From: an uncultured Christensenellaceae bacterium
Lineage (GTDB): Bacteria; Bacillota; Clostridia; Christensenellales; Aristaeellaceae
Assembly (NCBI GenBank): GCA_905234985.1
Contig: CAJOJQ010000014.1
Coordinates: 1 to 64,000 of the forward strand
Length of the DNA: 64,000 bases
Direction: 5' to 3'
The position numbers were made by a program, and so were the translations under genes. The notes under the pieces are model-generated. The model saw only the letters and a list, made by a program, of their open reading frames with translations, was not told the DNA's origin and searched no databases. How positions within the stretch are numbered: the stretch's first letter is position 1; the number at the start of each line of letters is the position of its first letter. Positions 33,360 through 42,338 of this stretch are shown in pieces.

Positions 33360-35249
33360 ATGCCTCCACATGGACCTATGCGCGCGCCGGCGAAACCCAA
33401 GAACGCCAAGGGCACCTTCCGGCGGCTGGTCTCTTACTTAGCGCCCCATAAGGGCAAGCTGCTGCTGGTGGCAGGCTGCATCCTCATCAGCACCGCCGCC
33501 AGCGCCACGGGCACCTTCCTGCTGAAGGACGTGGTGAACAGCTACATTTCTCCCCTCATCGGCCAGGCCGCGCCGGACCTTACGCCCTTTGCCCATTTCC
33601 TGATCCTGATGATGAGCATGTATGTGGCCGGGGCCGTTTCCACCCTGGTGTACAACCGGCTGATGATGATGGTGTCCACCGGCACCCTGAACCGGATGCG
33701 CAAGGATATGTTTCTGCACATGGAGGATTTGCCCATCCGGTACTTTGACCAGCGCACCCACGGCGAAATCATGAGCCGCTACACCAACGACACGGACACG
33801 ATGCGCGAGTTTTTGAGCCAGAGCTTCCCCCAGGCTGTGTCCTCCTTCTGCTCGGTGCTGTTCTCCTTCTGCTACATGGTCAGCCTGAACATCTGGCTCA
33901 CCCTGCTGGTCATCGTCCTCATGCCGGTGATTTTCAGCATCACCAAGGTGGTGGGCAAGAAATCCGGCGCCAACTTCGTGGCCCAGCAGAAAGCGGTGGG
34001 CGAGCTGAACGGCTTCGTGGAAGAAACCATCGAAGGGCAGCGGGTGGTGCAGGTGTTCTGCCACGAGCAAAAATCCATCGCCGCCTTTGAGCAGAAGAAC
34101 GAAAACGTTCGGGTGGCCGGTACCCGCGCCAACATCTTCGCCAGCATCCTTGGTCCCATCATGAACAATTTGGGCCACGTCAACTATGTGATCATCGCCC
34201 TGGTGGGCGCGATCATGATCATCAACGGCTACACCGATACGGGCGTACTCATTTCCTTCCTCACCTTCACCCGGCAGTTCAGCATGCCCATCTCCAACCT
34301 GGCCCAGCAGATGAACGTCATTATGATGGCCCTGGCCGGCGCGGAACGCATCTTTGAACTGCTGGACGAACCGGTGGAAGCGGACGACGGTTACGTGACC
34401 CTGGTGCGCGCGAAAAAGGACGAGCAGGGCAACATCATCGAGTGCAAGGAACGCACCGGCATGTGGGCCTGGAAGCATCCCCACAAGGCCGACGGCACCG
34501 TGACCTACACCGAATGGAAGGGCGACGTGGTGTTCGAGAACGTGACCTTCGGCTATGTGCCGGAGAAGATCGTGCTGCACAACATTTCCCTGTACGCCCG
34601 GCCCGGGGAGAAGATCGCCTTCGTAGGCTCCACCGGCGCGGGCAAAACCACCATCACCAACCTGATCAACCGCTTCTACGACATCCAGGGCGGCAAAATT
34701 CGGTATGACGGCATCAATATCGAAAAGATCAAGAAGGACGATCTGCGCCGTTCCTTAGGTATGGTACTTCAGGATACTCACCTGTTCACCGGCACCGTGA
34801 AGGAGAATATTCGCTACGGCCGCTTAGACGCCACGGATGAGGACATCGTGAAGGCCGCCAAGATCGCCAACGCCGATTTCTTCATCAGCCATTTGCCCAA
34901 CGGCTACGATACCATGCTCACCGGCGACGGGGCCAACTTAAGTCAGGGCCAGCGCCAGCTGCTGGCTATCGCCCGGGCCGCCGTGGCCGACCCGCCCGTG
35001 CTGATCTTAGACGAAGCCACCTCCTCCATTGATACCCGCACCGAGGCCCTCATCGAAAAGGGCATGGACGAATTGATGAAGGGCCGCACCGTGTTCGTCA
35101 TCGCCCACCGGTTGAGCACCGTCCGCAATTCCCAGGCCATCATGGTGCTGGAAAACGGCGTGATCATCGAGCGCGGCAACCACGAACAGCTCCTGGCCCA
35201 GAAGGGCAAGTATTACCAGCTGTATACGGGTATGTTTGAACTGTCGTGA
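33360..35249 (+). CDS. ABC exporter half-transporter B (canonical catalytic site)
   Basis: 629 residues: membrane domain (about 25-345) and nucleotide-binding domain with Walker A GSTGAGKTT, signature LSQGQRQ and Walker B VLILDEATSSID with the catalytic Glu. An insertion of about 35 residues lies before the nucleotide-binding domain (VTLVRAKKDEQGNIIECKERTGMWAWKHP), as in LmrD-type partners. Together with subunit A it should form a heterodimeric multidrug or peptide exporter controlled by MarR. Confidence 0.93.
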   Translation: MPPHGPMRAPAKPKNAKGTFRRLVSYLAPHKGKLLLVAGCILISTAASATGTFLLKDVVNSYISPLIGQAAPDLTPFAHFLILMMSMYVAGAVSTLVYNRLMMMVSTGTLNRMRKDMFLHMEDLPIRYFDQRTHGEIMSRYTNDTDTMREFLSQSFPQAVSSFCSVLFSFCYMVSLNIWLTLLVIVLMPVIFSITKVVGKKSGANFVAQQKAVGELNGFVEETIEGQRVVQVFCHEQKSIAAFEQKNENVRVAGTRANIFASILGPIMNNLGHVNYVIIALVGAIMIINGYTDTGVLISFLTFTRQFSMPISNLAQQMNVIMMALAGAERIFELLDEPVEADDGYVTLVRAKKDEQGNIIECKERTGMWAWKHPHKADGTVTYTEWKGDVVFENVTFGYVPEKIVLHNISLYARPGEKIAFVGSTGAGKTTITNLINRFYDIQGGKIRYDGINIEKIKKDDLRRSLGMVLQDTHLFTGTVKENIRYGRLDATDEDIVKAAKIANADFFISHLPNGYDTMLTGDGANLSQGQRQLLAIARAAVADPPVLILDEATSSIDTRTEALIEKGMDELMKGRTVFVIAHRLSTVRNSQAIMVLENGVIIERGNHEQLLAQKGKYYQLYTGMFELS

Positions 35250-35510
35250 CAGGAGTGATTCCGGGGCCTTCGCGGCCCAAGCCCGCGGCAGAGGATGATC
35301 TCCCGCACCCCGCCAGGGAGATGTGGGGCAAAGCTCCGTCGGTTCCGAAACAAAGCGCCGGAGACTGGCATGCAGTCTTCGGCGCAGTTTATTTGTTGGA
35401 ATGAAATTTGAGATATACTTTCGGGCGACAGCGTGCCCGACAGGGCGCTTACCGTGATCAAATGCCACTGCTTCACGAAGGAAACGTGAAAACCACAATC
35501 GGCGATGAAA
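35250..35510. other. Intergenic region between the exporter and the sugar transporter
   Basis: No gene is seen. A GC-rich stretch CACCCCGCCAGGGAGATGT (near 35310) resembles part of the repeat-rich sequence at 41750-41790. The remaining sequence shows no clear terminator. Confidence 0.4.
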
Positions 35511-36389
35511 TCAGCCCTTGACGGCGCCGGCAGCCACGCCCTTGATGATGTGCTTTTGGCAGGACAGGTAGAAGATGATGATGGGTAAAAGGCTGAGAAT
35601 GATCAGCGCCATGGTGGCGCCAAGGTCAACGCGGCCATAGCTGCCCTGCAGGTACTGGATGTGAATGGGAATGGTTTTATACTTGGTCTGGTCCAGCACC
35701 AGATAGGGGAGCAGGTAATCGTTCCACACCCACATGATTTCCAGCACGCCCACGGAGATGAGGGTGGGCTTCATCATGGGGAACACCACGCTGAAGAAGG
35801 TGCGCACCGGCCCGCAGCCGTCAATGGAAGCGGCTTCTTCAATATCAATGGGAATGGATTTCACAAAGCCCACGAACATGAACACCGCCAGCCCGGCCCC
35901 AAAGCCCAAATAGACCACCGGAATGGACCAGGGCGTATCCAGGCGAAGCTCCCGCGCCGTGTTGGCCAGGGTGAACATCACCATCTGGAAGGGCACCACC
36001 ATGGAAAAGACGCACAGGTAATACACGGCCTTGGAGAAAAGATCGTCCACCCGGGAGATATACCAGGCGGCCATGGACGTGCACAGCAGGATCAGTCCGG
36101 TGGAAACGATGGTAATATACACGCTGTACCCGGCGGAAAGGTAAAAGGGATAATTGCCGAAGGTCATGCCGTTGATGTAATTGCTCATGCCAACATAGCT
36201 TTGGGCGTTGGGCAGGGCAAACACCTCGGAATTGACAAAGCCGTTTTCCTTGAAGGAATTCATCAGCACGATCGCGATGGGCAGCATCCAGATCAGGCTG
36301 ATGACGGCGAACACCGCCGTCAGGACGATTTTGCCGGTGGTCTGCTTTTCCTGGGGCCTGGCCGACGCTTTTTTCAGGCTGGTTTCCAT
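35511..36389 (-). CDS. Carbohydrate ABC transporter permease, MalG type
   Basis: 292 residues with six membrane helices and the EAA coupling loop EEAASIDGCGPVRTFFSVVFPMMKPT. The C-terminal end (HIIKGVAAGAVKG) is typical of MalG/AraQ permeases. Its ATG overlaps the stop of the MalF-type gene by one base. No ATPase gene is present in the cluster, so a shared MsmX-like ATPase is likely. Confidence 0.92.
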   Translation of the reverse strand: METSLKKASARPQEKQTTGKIVLTAVFAVISLIWMLPIAIVLMNSFKENGFVNSEVFALPNAQSYVGMSNYINGMTFGNYPFYLSAGYSVYITIVSTGLILLCTSMAAWYISRVDDLFSKAVYYLCVFSMVVPFQMVMFTLANTARELRLDTPWSIPVVYLGFGAGLAVFMFVGFVKSIPIDIEEAASIDGCGPVRTFFSVVFPMMKPTLISVGVLEIMWVWNDYLLPYLVLDQTKYKTIPIHIQYLQGSYGRVDLGATMALIILSLLPIIIFYLSCQKHIIKGVAAGAVKG

Positions 36390-37273
36390 TACTGCTGCAC
36401 CTCCTTGCTGCGGGTAGCGCTCAGCTGGATCAGCGAAATGGCGGTGACCAGCAGGAAGAACAGCACGGCCTTGGCCTGGGCCACGCCCCGCTGATTGGCG
36501 GTGGAAAAGGTTTTGGCGATGTTCAGGGCCAGCATTTCCGTCTGCCCGATGCCCCGTCGAACGGGCGCGCCGTTAGTGAGCACCAGGTTCTGGTCGTACA
36601 GCTTAAAGCCGTTGGTCAGCGAAAGGAAGGTGCAGATGGTAATGGAGGGCATCACGTTGGGCAGGGTAATGTGCCACAGGGTGCGCCATCCGTTGGCGCC
36701 GTCGATCCGCGCCGCTTCCAGCATATCCTCCGGCACCGCCTGGAGACCGGCGATGTAAATGATCATCATATAGCCCACCTGCTGCCAGCACATCACCACG
36801 ATCAGACCCCAGAAGCCGTAATTGGCCTGGATGGACATGCTGACGGGCAGCGCGGAATCGATGATGGTTTTCCAGATGTAGCCCAGCACGATGCCGCCGA
36901 TCAGATTGGGCACGAAAAACACGCCGCGGAACAGGTTGCTGCCCTTGATCCCGCGGGTCAGCGCGTAGGCCACGGCAAAGGCCAGCACATTGATCAGCAC
37001 CAGCGATACCACCGCGACCAGCGCCGTGTACCCGAACGCCTGGCGGAATCCCGCGTCGTTGAAGGCTTTGGTGTAGTTGACAAAGCCCACCCAGGTGGCG
37101 TTGCTGGTGGTGGTGAAGCTGTGAACGGACAAATAGATGCCCTGGATGAACGGCCACAGGAACCCCGCGCAGAAGCACAGGAACGTGGGCAGCAGGAACA
37201 GGGCGAAGCGCCGCTGAATGGGCTTGCGGATCAGGGGAGAAGTGACGGCGCCCGGGGCGGATTTCTTTTTCAC
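36389..37273 (-). CDS. Carbohydrate ABC transporter permease, MalF type
   Basis: 294 residues. Six helices and the coupling loop LEAARIDGANGWRTLWHITLPNVMPS. It begins at GTG with GGGAGTG upstream. It pairs with the MalG-type product to form the channel for a mono- or oligosaccharide. Confidence 0.92.
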   Translation of the reverse strand: MKKKSAPGAVTSPLIRKPIQRRFALFLLPTFLCFCAGFLWPFIQGIYLSVHSFTTTSNATWVGFVNYTKAFNDAGFRQAFGYTALVAVVSLVLINVLAFAVAYALTRGIKGSNLFRGVFFVPNLIGGIVLGYIWKTIIDSALPVSMSIQANYGFWGLIVVMCWQQVGYMMIIYIAGLQAVPEDMLEAARIDGANGWRTLWHITLPNVMPSITICTFLSLTNGFKLYDQNLVLTNGAPVRRGIGQTEMLALNIAKTFSTANQRGVAQAKAVLFFLLVTAISLIQLSATRSKEVQQ

Positions 37274-37310
37274 GGTGCGAACACTCCCTTGTCATATGAA
37301 AAAAGAAGGA

Positions 37311-37333
37311 GGGAGCGGGATCAGCCCGCTCCC
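37311..37333 (-). terminator. Attenuating hairpin between the binding-protein and permease genes
   Basis: GGGAGCGGG / CCCGCTCCC with a short loop, followed on the minus strand by CCTTCTTTTTTC. It would let more binding protein than permease be made. Confidence 0.7.
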
Positions 37334-37358
37334 CCGCAGCATGGACCGGTAGGATTGA

Positions 37359-38633
37359 TCAGTGGGTATTGGCGTAGCAGGTGGCCCAGCCTTCCACGAA
37401 AGCGTATTCGATTTCGCCCCAATCGGCGGCGCCGGCGCTGTACTGCTCCAGAGCGGAGACGATGCCCGCGCGCCAGTTGTCCGAATCAGGCGTGAAGTTG
37501 AACGCCCAGGTGACCACGTACTTGCCCTCGCTGAGCAGCGCGGTGGAATCGTTGAAGAACACATTGGTGGAAGCCTTGGCGGCCTTGAAGGGGATGGGGC
37601 CGAACTCCTTGGCCATCATCTGGGTGCCTTCGTCGCTGGTGACCACCCACTTGAGGAAATCCAGGGTGGCTTTCTGGTCGGCTTCGGAGGCCTTGGCGTT
37701 CACGGCCCAGCAGTTTTCGGTGCCCGCGCACAGGGCGGCGTTTTCTTCGCCTTCCACGCCGCAGTAGATGGGCAGCATGGCCAGGTCATCGGGGTTCATG
37801 CCGTAGCCGATCAGGCTTTCGTATTCCCAGGTCCCGTTCTGGAAGAACACGGCCTTGCCGTCGTAGAAGTCCTTTTCGGCGTCGGCGCCGGTGTAGCCGC
37901 TCAGCTTCTTCACATCCGCGGCGGAATCGGTGATGTACAGATCCCAGATGTTCTTGTAGGCGTCCAGATAGCTGCCCTTCACGGTGGCGGGCTGCTCGGT
38001 GATGCCGTCATCCCGGAACTCATAGAACAGGGGCATGTTGGTCAGATGGCCGGAGAAGCGCCAGGAGGAGGAGCCGTCCAGGCCGGCGGAGGTGAAAGCG
38101 TCGAAGCCCAGTTCAGCGGCGCGGGCGTGGATGTCGTCGGCCACAGCCTTCAGGCTGGCGAAGTCCTTGATATCCGCCACGGAGTAGCCCGCCTTGGCCA
38201 GCAGCGCTTTGTTGGTGATGATGCCGTAGGCTTCGTAGCAGTAGCCCGCCGCCACGGTAGCGCCGTCGGCGTTCTTCAGGTTGAAGTCTTCGGTGGTCAT
38301 TTCGGCCAGCAGCTCGGTGCCGTCCAGCGGCAGGGTGTAATCCTTCCAGGTGACCACGCCCTCGGCGTTGCCGATCTGGAACAGGGTGGGCGCGGCGGCG
38401 CCCTTGTCCAATTCAGAGGTCAGGGTCTGCTTATAGGTGCCGGAAGCGGCGGTGAGTACCTTCACTTCCACACCCGTCTGCTGGGTGTACTGGGCGGCCA
38501 GCGCCTGCCAAGCCTGATCGGCTTCGGGCTTGAAGTTCAGGTAGTACACCTTGCCGGTTTCTTCGGCGGAGGCCAGGGAAACCATCGTCAGTACCATGGC
38601 CAGGGCCAGCATGAGAGCGAACAGTTTTTTCAT
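37359..38633 (-). CDS. Sugar-type (family 1) extracellular solute-binding protein
   Basis: 424 residues. A signal peptide ends near MVSLASAEE without a lipobox. The body has family-1 features: AWQALAAQYTQQTGVEVKV, KAVFFQNGTWEYESLIG, and AVNAKASEADQKATLDFLKWVV. It is the first gene of the operon with two permeases. AAAGGAG stands before the ATG at 38633. A palindrome CGCTTGCAAGCG lies between promoter and gene. Confidence 0.92.
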   Translation of the reverse strand: MKKLFALMLALAMVLTMVSLASAEETGKVYYLNFKPEADQAWQALAAQYTQQTGVEVKVLTAASGTYKQTLTSELDKGAAAPTLFQIGNAEGVVTWKDYTLPLDGTELLAEMTTEDFNLKNADGATVAAGYCYEAYGIITNKALLAKAGYSVADIKDFASLKAVADDIHARAAELGFDAFTSAGLDGSSSWRFSGHLTNMPLFYEFRDDGITEQPATVKGSYLDAYKNIWDLYITDSAADVKKLSGYTGADAEKDFYDGKAVFFQNGTWEYESLIGYGMNPDDLAMLPIYCGVEGEENAALCAGTENCWAVNAKASEADQKATLDFLKWVVTSDEGTQMMAKEFGPIPFKAAKASTNVFFNDSTALLSEGKYVVTWAFNFTPDSDNWRAGIVSALEQYSAGAADWGEIEYAFVEGWATCYANTH

Positions 38634-38667
38634 GGATGCAAAACTCCTTTCTGTTTGCGGACAAATC

Positions 38668-38679
38668 CGCTTGCAAGCG
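38668..38679 (-). promoter_or_regulatory. LacI/CcpA-like operator
   Basis: Perfect palindrome CGCTTGCAAGCG about 40-50 bases downstream of the -10 box. The central CGCTTGCA with flanks resembles operators of LacI-family regulators. No LacI gene is nearby. Confidence 0.6.
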
Positions 38680-38717
38680 CTCAAAAAGATATTCAATTTT
38701 GACACTTTGCACATGAT

Positions 38718-38746
38718 ATTTTAATGCCGATTGTACTATATGTCAA
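38718..38746 (-). promoter_or_regulatory. Promoter of the sugar ABC operon
   Basis: On the minus strand: TTGACA, 17-base spacer, TAAAAT. Confidence 0.8.
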
Positions 38747-38857
38747 TAGATTTCTGAAAAAAATCCGGCGCAGGGAAAACAAAAAACGTTGCTTTGATCT
38801 GCCGTGAACCGCAGTGAAAAACACGAAGGACGGAGCGGCGTCCGTCCTTTTCGATTT

Positions 38858-38998
38858 TCACTTTTCGCTTTCCAGCCTTCCGTCCTCCATGGGCGGCTCG
38901 GCATCCGGGTCGAAGGGAAGATCGCCCGCCGGGTCCCGGCGATGGCGAAGCAGATCGGTCAGGCTGCGGGAGATACGGGCGGTTTCCTTTTTTTCCAT
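38858..38998 (-). CDS. Possible 46-residue protein
   Basis: A short frame beginning MEKKETARISRSLTDLLRH, followed by an Asp/Pro-rich part. It is supported only by a strong ribosome site (GGAGG, 10 bases before the ATG) and a TATAAA upstream near 39060. Its last codons ESEK and stop fall in sequence like the GTGAAAA heptamer arms. No family is recognised. Confidence 0.35.
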   Translation of the reverse strand: MEKKETARISRSLTDLLRHRRDPAGDLPFDPDAEPPMEDGRLESEK

Positions 38999-39091
38999 GG
39001 TTTTCCTGCCTCCTTTTTTCGCTTTCCGGGCATATTTTGCGGGAAAGAAGGCCAATTTATACCATGGAAACCAAGCGAGGAGGAGAAGAAC

Positions 39092-39571
39092 ATGCGCAAG
39101 GCGATGACGGTGATTTTGTGGCTGGGACTGATGGTGTGCGCGGTGATGCTCATTTCCCTGTCCGGGCAGAAATATGCCCTGCGGCGGGAAGTGGACAGCG
39201 AAACCCGGAAAAATCAGATACTCCAGACCCTGTACGACCAGCTGAAGGACGAATGGACGGAAAAGGAAACGGCCCTGACCCAGGAGAAAAACGCCCTGTT
39301 GCGGGATACCAAGGCCCTGACCTTAGAGCGGGACGCCCTGGAAGCAGCGCTGAAAGCCGCCCAGGAGGAAACCCTGGCCCAGCGCCAAACGGCGGACAGG
39401 CTGGCGGCGGAACGGGAAACGGCCTCCGGCAGGCTGTCCGAGGTGCTGACCATGTTGCTCACCCCCGTGCCGGAGCTGTCCGACGCCAGCGCGGAAGCGG
39501 AGAAAGAAGCGCCCGCCCCGGCGCTGCCGTTGCCGGAGCGGGGCGTGCAGCCGGTACACTTTACGGAATGA
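39092..39571 (+). CDS. Membrane-anchored coiled-coil protein of unknown function
   Basis: 159 residues: one N-terminal membrane helix (residues 5-24), then a coiled coil of about 95 residues (LYDQLKDEWTEKETALTQEK, LERDALEAALKAAQEETL) and a proline/glutamate-rich tail. GAGGAGGAGAAG stands before the ATG. Layout resembles small divisome or envelope proteins, but nothing specific is recognised. It is not in an operon with the minus-strand genes on either side. Confidence 0.7.
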   Translation: MRKAMTVILWLGLMVCAVMLISLSGQKYALRREVDSETRKNQILQTLYDQLKDEWTEKETALTQEKNALLRDTKALTLERDALEAALKAAQEETLAQRQTADRLAAERETASGRLSEVLTMLLTPVPELSDASAEAEKEAPAPALPLPERGVQPVHFTE

Positions 39572-39781
39572 CCTTCTGCGGGGGCTTCGTCCTCCGTTTT
39601 TTGCTTTATGATTATTCATGCTTTATCATGAATATAATCTATTTTGACGAAAACATGACACATTTTTGCCATATTCCTTCTGTACCATAAAATTCCAGGG
39701 GAGCCAGCGGCGCGTGAGGCTTCGACTGCCCCCTCGGTCAAAGCGCGTCGGCCCGCTGTTTTTATTTTCTCCCCCAAAAAA

Positions 39782-39812
39782 GCCCGCTGCATCCCCTCGC
39801 AGCGGGTGATTT
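39782..39812 (-). terminator. Terminator of the prmC-prfA operon
   Basis: On the minus strand ACCCGCTGC / GCAGCGGG with an 8-base loop, then CTTTTTT; it starts 2 bases past the prfA stop. Confidence 0.88.
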
Positions 39813-39813
39813 T

Positions 39814-40878
39814 TTACGGGTTCAGGCTTTTTAATTTTTCTGTTTGTTCTTGGAGCGTCAACGCGTCGATGATTTCGTCCAGGTCGCCGTCCAAAATGGC
39901 GTCGATTTTATACAGCGTCAGGTTGACCCGGTGATCGGTGACGCGGCCCTGGGGGAAATTGTAGGTGCGGATGCGCTCGTTGCGCTCGCCGCTGCCCACC
40001 TGAGCCTTGCGGTTCTGGGCGTAAGCGGCGTCCTTCTCGGCGCGGTACAGGTCATACAGGCGCGATTTCAGCACCTTCATGGCCTTTTCTTTATTCTTGA
40101 GCTGGCTCTTTTCGTCCTGGCAGGTCACCACCAGGCCGGAGGGCATATGGGTGATGCGCACGGCGGAGTCGGTGCGGTTGATGTACTGCCCCCCGTGGCC
40201 GGAGGCCCGGTAGGTGTCAATGCGGATGTCCTCGGGCTTGATTTCCACCTCCACGTCCTCCACCTCGGGCAGCACGGCCACAGTGGCGGTGGAGGTGTGG
40301 ATGCGCCCCCCCGCCTCCGTAACGGGTACCCGCTGGATGCGGTGGACGCCGGATTCGTATTTCATGCGGGAAAAGGCCCCGATGCCGTTCAGGGTGAACA
40401 CCGCTTCCTTTACGCCGCCCAATTCCGTATCGGAAATATCCACGGCCTCGAACTGGAATCCGGCCCGCTCGGCGTACCGTTGGTACATACGCAGCAGCAG
40501 GGCGGCGAACAGGGCCGCTTCCTCCCCGCCCGCGCCGGGGCGAATTTCCATCACCACGCTGCGGTCGTCGTTGGGGTCGTGGGGGATCAGGAACAGGCGC
40601 AGTTTTTCCCGCTCCTGCTCTTTCCTCGGCAATAATTCCTTGATTTCTTCCTCCGCCATGGCCCCCATATCCGGGTCGGACCGCATTTCCTTGGCCTGCT
40701 CGATTTCGGAAAGCAGCTGCCGGTACTGCCGCCAGGCGTTCACAGCGGGTTCCAGCTGGGCTATTTCTTTCAGCATTTCCCGCCACTTGGGCACGTCGGC
40801 GATGATCTCCGGCTGGGCCGTGGCGACGGTCAATTCCTCTAAACGGCCCTCCATGGCCTCAAACTGGGCTTCCATCAT
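39814..40878 (-). CDS. prfA: Peptide chain release factor 1
   Basis: 354 residues, normal RF1 length. Codon-recognition motif PVT (in [23 protein letters not shown], the PxT type of RF1 rather than SPF of RF2) and the catalytic GGQ in [16 protein letters not shown]. It ends translation at UAA and UAG. Its start overlaps the prmC stop by 4 bases, so the methylase and its substrate are co-expressed. Confidence 0.97.
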   Translation of the reverse strand: MMEAQFEAMEGRLEELTVATAQPEIIADVPKWREMLKEIAQLEPAVNAWRQYRQLLSEIEQAKEMRSDPDMGAMAEEEIKELLPRKEQEREKLRLFLIPHDPNDDRSVVMEIRPGAGGEEAALFAALLLRMYQRYAERAGFQFEAVDISDTELGGVKEAVFTLNGIGAFSRMKYESGVHRIQRVPVTEAGGRIHTSTATVAVLPEVEDVEVEIKPEDIRIDTYRASGHGGQYINRTDSAVRITHMPSGLVVTCQDEKSQLKNKEKAMKVLKSRLYDLYRAEKDAAYAQNRKAQVGSGERNERIRTYNFPQGRVTDHRVNLTLYKIDAILDGDLDEIIDALTLQEQTEKLKSLNP

Positions 40879-41714
40879 AAACGCTTTTCCTCCTTGAGCG
40901 CGGCGCTGACCACCCGGGGCAGGCCGTTCAGGTCGTTCAACACTTGAATATCGATAAATTCTTCATATAGGAGGGCTTTCACCGCGTCCCCCTGCCCGTC
41001 CCCGATTTCTAAGCACAGCCGCCCGCCCGGCAGTAAATGGGCAGGGGCTTCTTTTGCGATGCGGCGGTAAAAAACCAGCCCGTCAGCTCCCGCGAACAGG
41101 GCTAAGGCCGGTTCCCGTTCCACCTCCGCTTGCAAGCGGCCCCGCAGGCTTTCCGGGATGTAGGGGGGATTGCTGACGATCACGTCACATTTATCTCCCG
41201 CCAGGGGAGAAAACAAGTCGCCCCGGACGAACCGCACCTCCGCCCCAAGCCGTTCGGCGTTTTCCCTTGCCAGGGAAAGGGCGGCTTCGCTGATGTCCGT
41301 GGCAGTCACCTCCGCGCCGGGACACAGCTTTTTGATGGCCGCCGCCAGCGCCCCGGAACCGGTACATAAATCCAAGACCTTGCATCCGGGCCGGATATAT
41401 TTCAGCGCTTCCTCGCACAGGGCTTCCGTGTCGTTCCGGGGAATCAGGGCGCGCTTATCTGTTTTCAGGCTGAACCCCATGAAGCTCTGGCTGCCCAAAA
41501 TGTATTGCAGCGGCTCCCGCGCTTCCCGCCGGGCCACCAGCGCTTCATACGCCGCTTCTTCCCCTTGGTTCAGCTCCCGGCGCTTGTTCAGCAGCATTTC
41601 CAGCCGGGATACCCCCAGCACTTCCGAAAGCAGCCATTCCGCGTCCAGCCGGGGGTCGGGAACTTCCTTCAATCGCTGTTCAGCCGCTTTCAGTGCTTCC
41701 AGTACGGTGGTCAT
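40875..41714 (-). CDS. prmC: Release factor glutamine methyltransferase
   Basis: 279 residues. N-terminal helical domain, then an S-adenosylmethionine-binding domain with [17 protein letters not shown] and the active-site motif NPPY. It methylates the GGQ glutamine of release factors. It is upstream of and overlaps prfA. Confidence 0.96.
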   Translation of the reverse strand: MTTVLEALKAAEQRLKEVPDPRLDAEWLLSEVLGVSRLEMLLNKRRELNQGEEAAYEALVARREAREPLQYILGSQSFMGFSLKTDKRALIPRNDTEALCEEALKYIRPGCKVLDLCTGSGALAAAIKKLCPGAEVTATDISEAALSLARENAERLGAEVRFVRGDLFSPLAGDKCDVIVSNPPYIPESLRGRLQAEVEREPALALFAGADGLVFYRRIAKEAPAHLLPGGRLCLEIGDGQGDAVKALLYEEFIDIQVLNDLNGLPRVVSAALKEEKRL

Positions 41715-42261
41715 AGCCGTTCCTTTCTTTCCGCTTATTTGCGGGGCTTTGCCCCGCGCCCCACCAGGGAGGTGACCTCCCTGGACCCACTCCTGCGGAT
41801 ATCACTTGATGCGTAGAGACAGCTTGGTTCCCGCTGCTGCTATGGAAAAGATAGCAGGAGTTGACGGCCTTGTGCTTCTGGCCCGACCGCCTTCGGCGGC
41901 CAACCCGGATGCTTTGCATCCGGGGAAAGCCAGGGAATAATCCCCAGGAAAAAGCGAGCTTTTTCCCTGGGATTTTCCCGGCTTTTTTGGGCCAGAAGCC
42001 CTCAAACTTTCGTATCTCCCGGCAACAGGCGGATGTTGTTTGTTTTTCTATTCAAAGTTGATTCGCCAGGATGGGTCCAGGGCCAGGCGGCCCTGGTTCA
42101 GGGGTTCAGGGGGACGAAGCCCTGACATCCGCCTGTGGCGGATATCGTGTCAGGGCTGAGATCAACCGAAAGGGAGCAATCTCCCCATGAAGGGGGGTTG
42201 CGACCTTTGAGGTTGCGGATTGAAGAAGCCCCCTGCTTCGTTAGAGCCTCATAAAACAGAA
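41715..42261. other. Repeat-rich intergenic region without a gene
   Basis: About 550 bases with several GC-rich inverted repeats: GCGGGGCTTTGCCCCGC near 41741, CCAGGGAGGT-G-ACCTCCCTGG at 41764-41784, and CCCTGACA...TGTCAGGG around 42120-42156. The spacing and composition look like remnants of small non-coding repeat elements. No credible reading frame with a ribosome site was found. Confidence 0.5.
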
Positions 42262-42335
42262 AACGCCTTCTCTTTTCACAGCCTGGAAAGCGCCCAAACG
42301 GGGCGTTTCCGGTCACGCAAAGAGAAGGCGCTGAA
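42262..42335 (-). terminator. Terminator-like hairpin after yqhQ
   Basis: CGCCTTCTCTTT (42264-42275) pairs with AAAGAGAAGGCG (42319-42330). The loop holds a second hairpin, and on the minus strand the stem is followed by TTTTCTG. Confidence 0.6.
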
Positions 42336-42338
42336 TGG

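Noticed and set aside
41735-42335. A hidden RNA gene or insertion sequence in the repeat-rich gap before prmC
   Set aside because: Only separate palindromes are visible. There is no transposase frame, no tRNA-like cloverleaf and no recognisable riboswitch.
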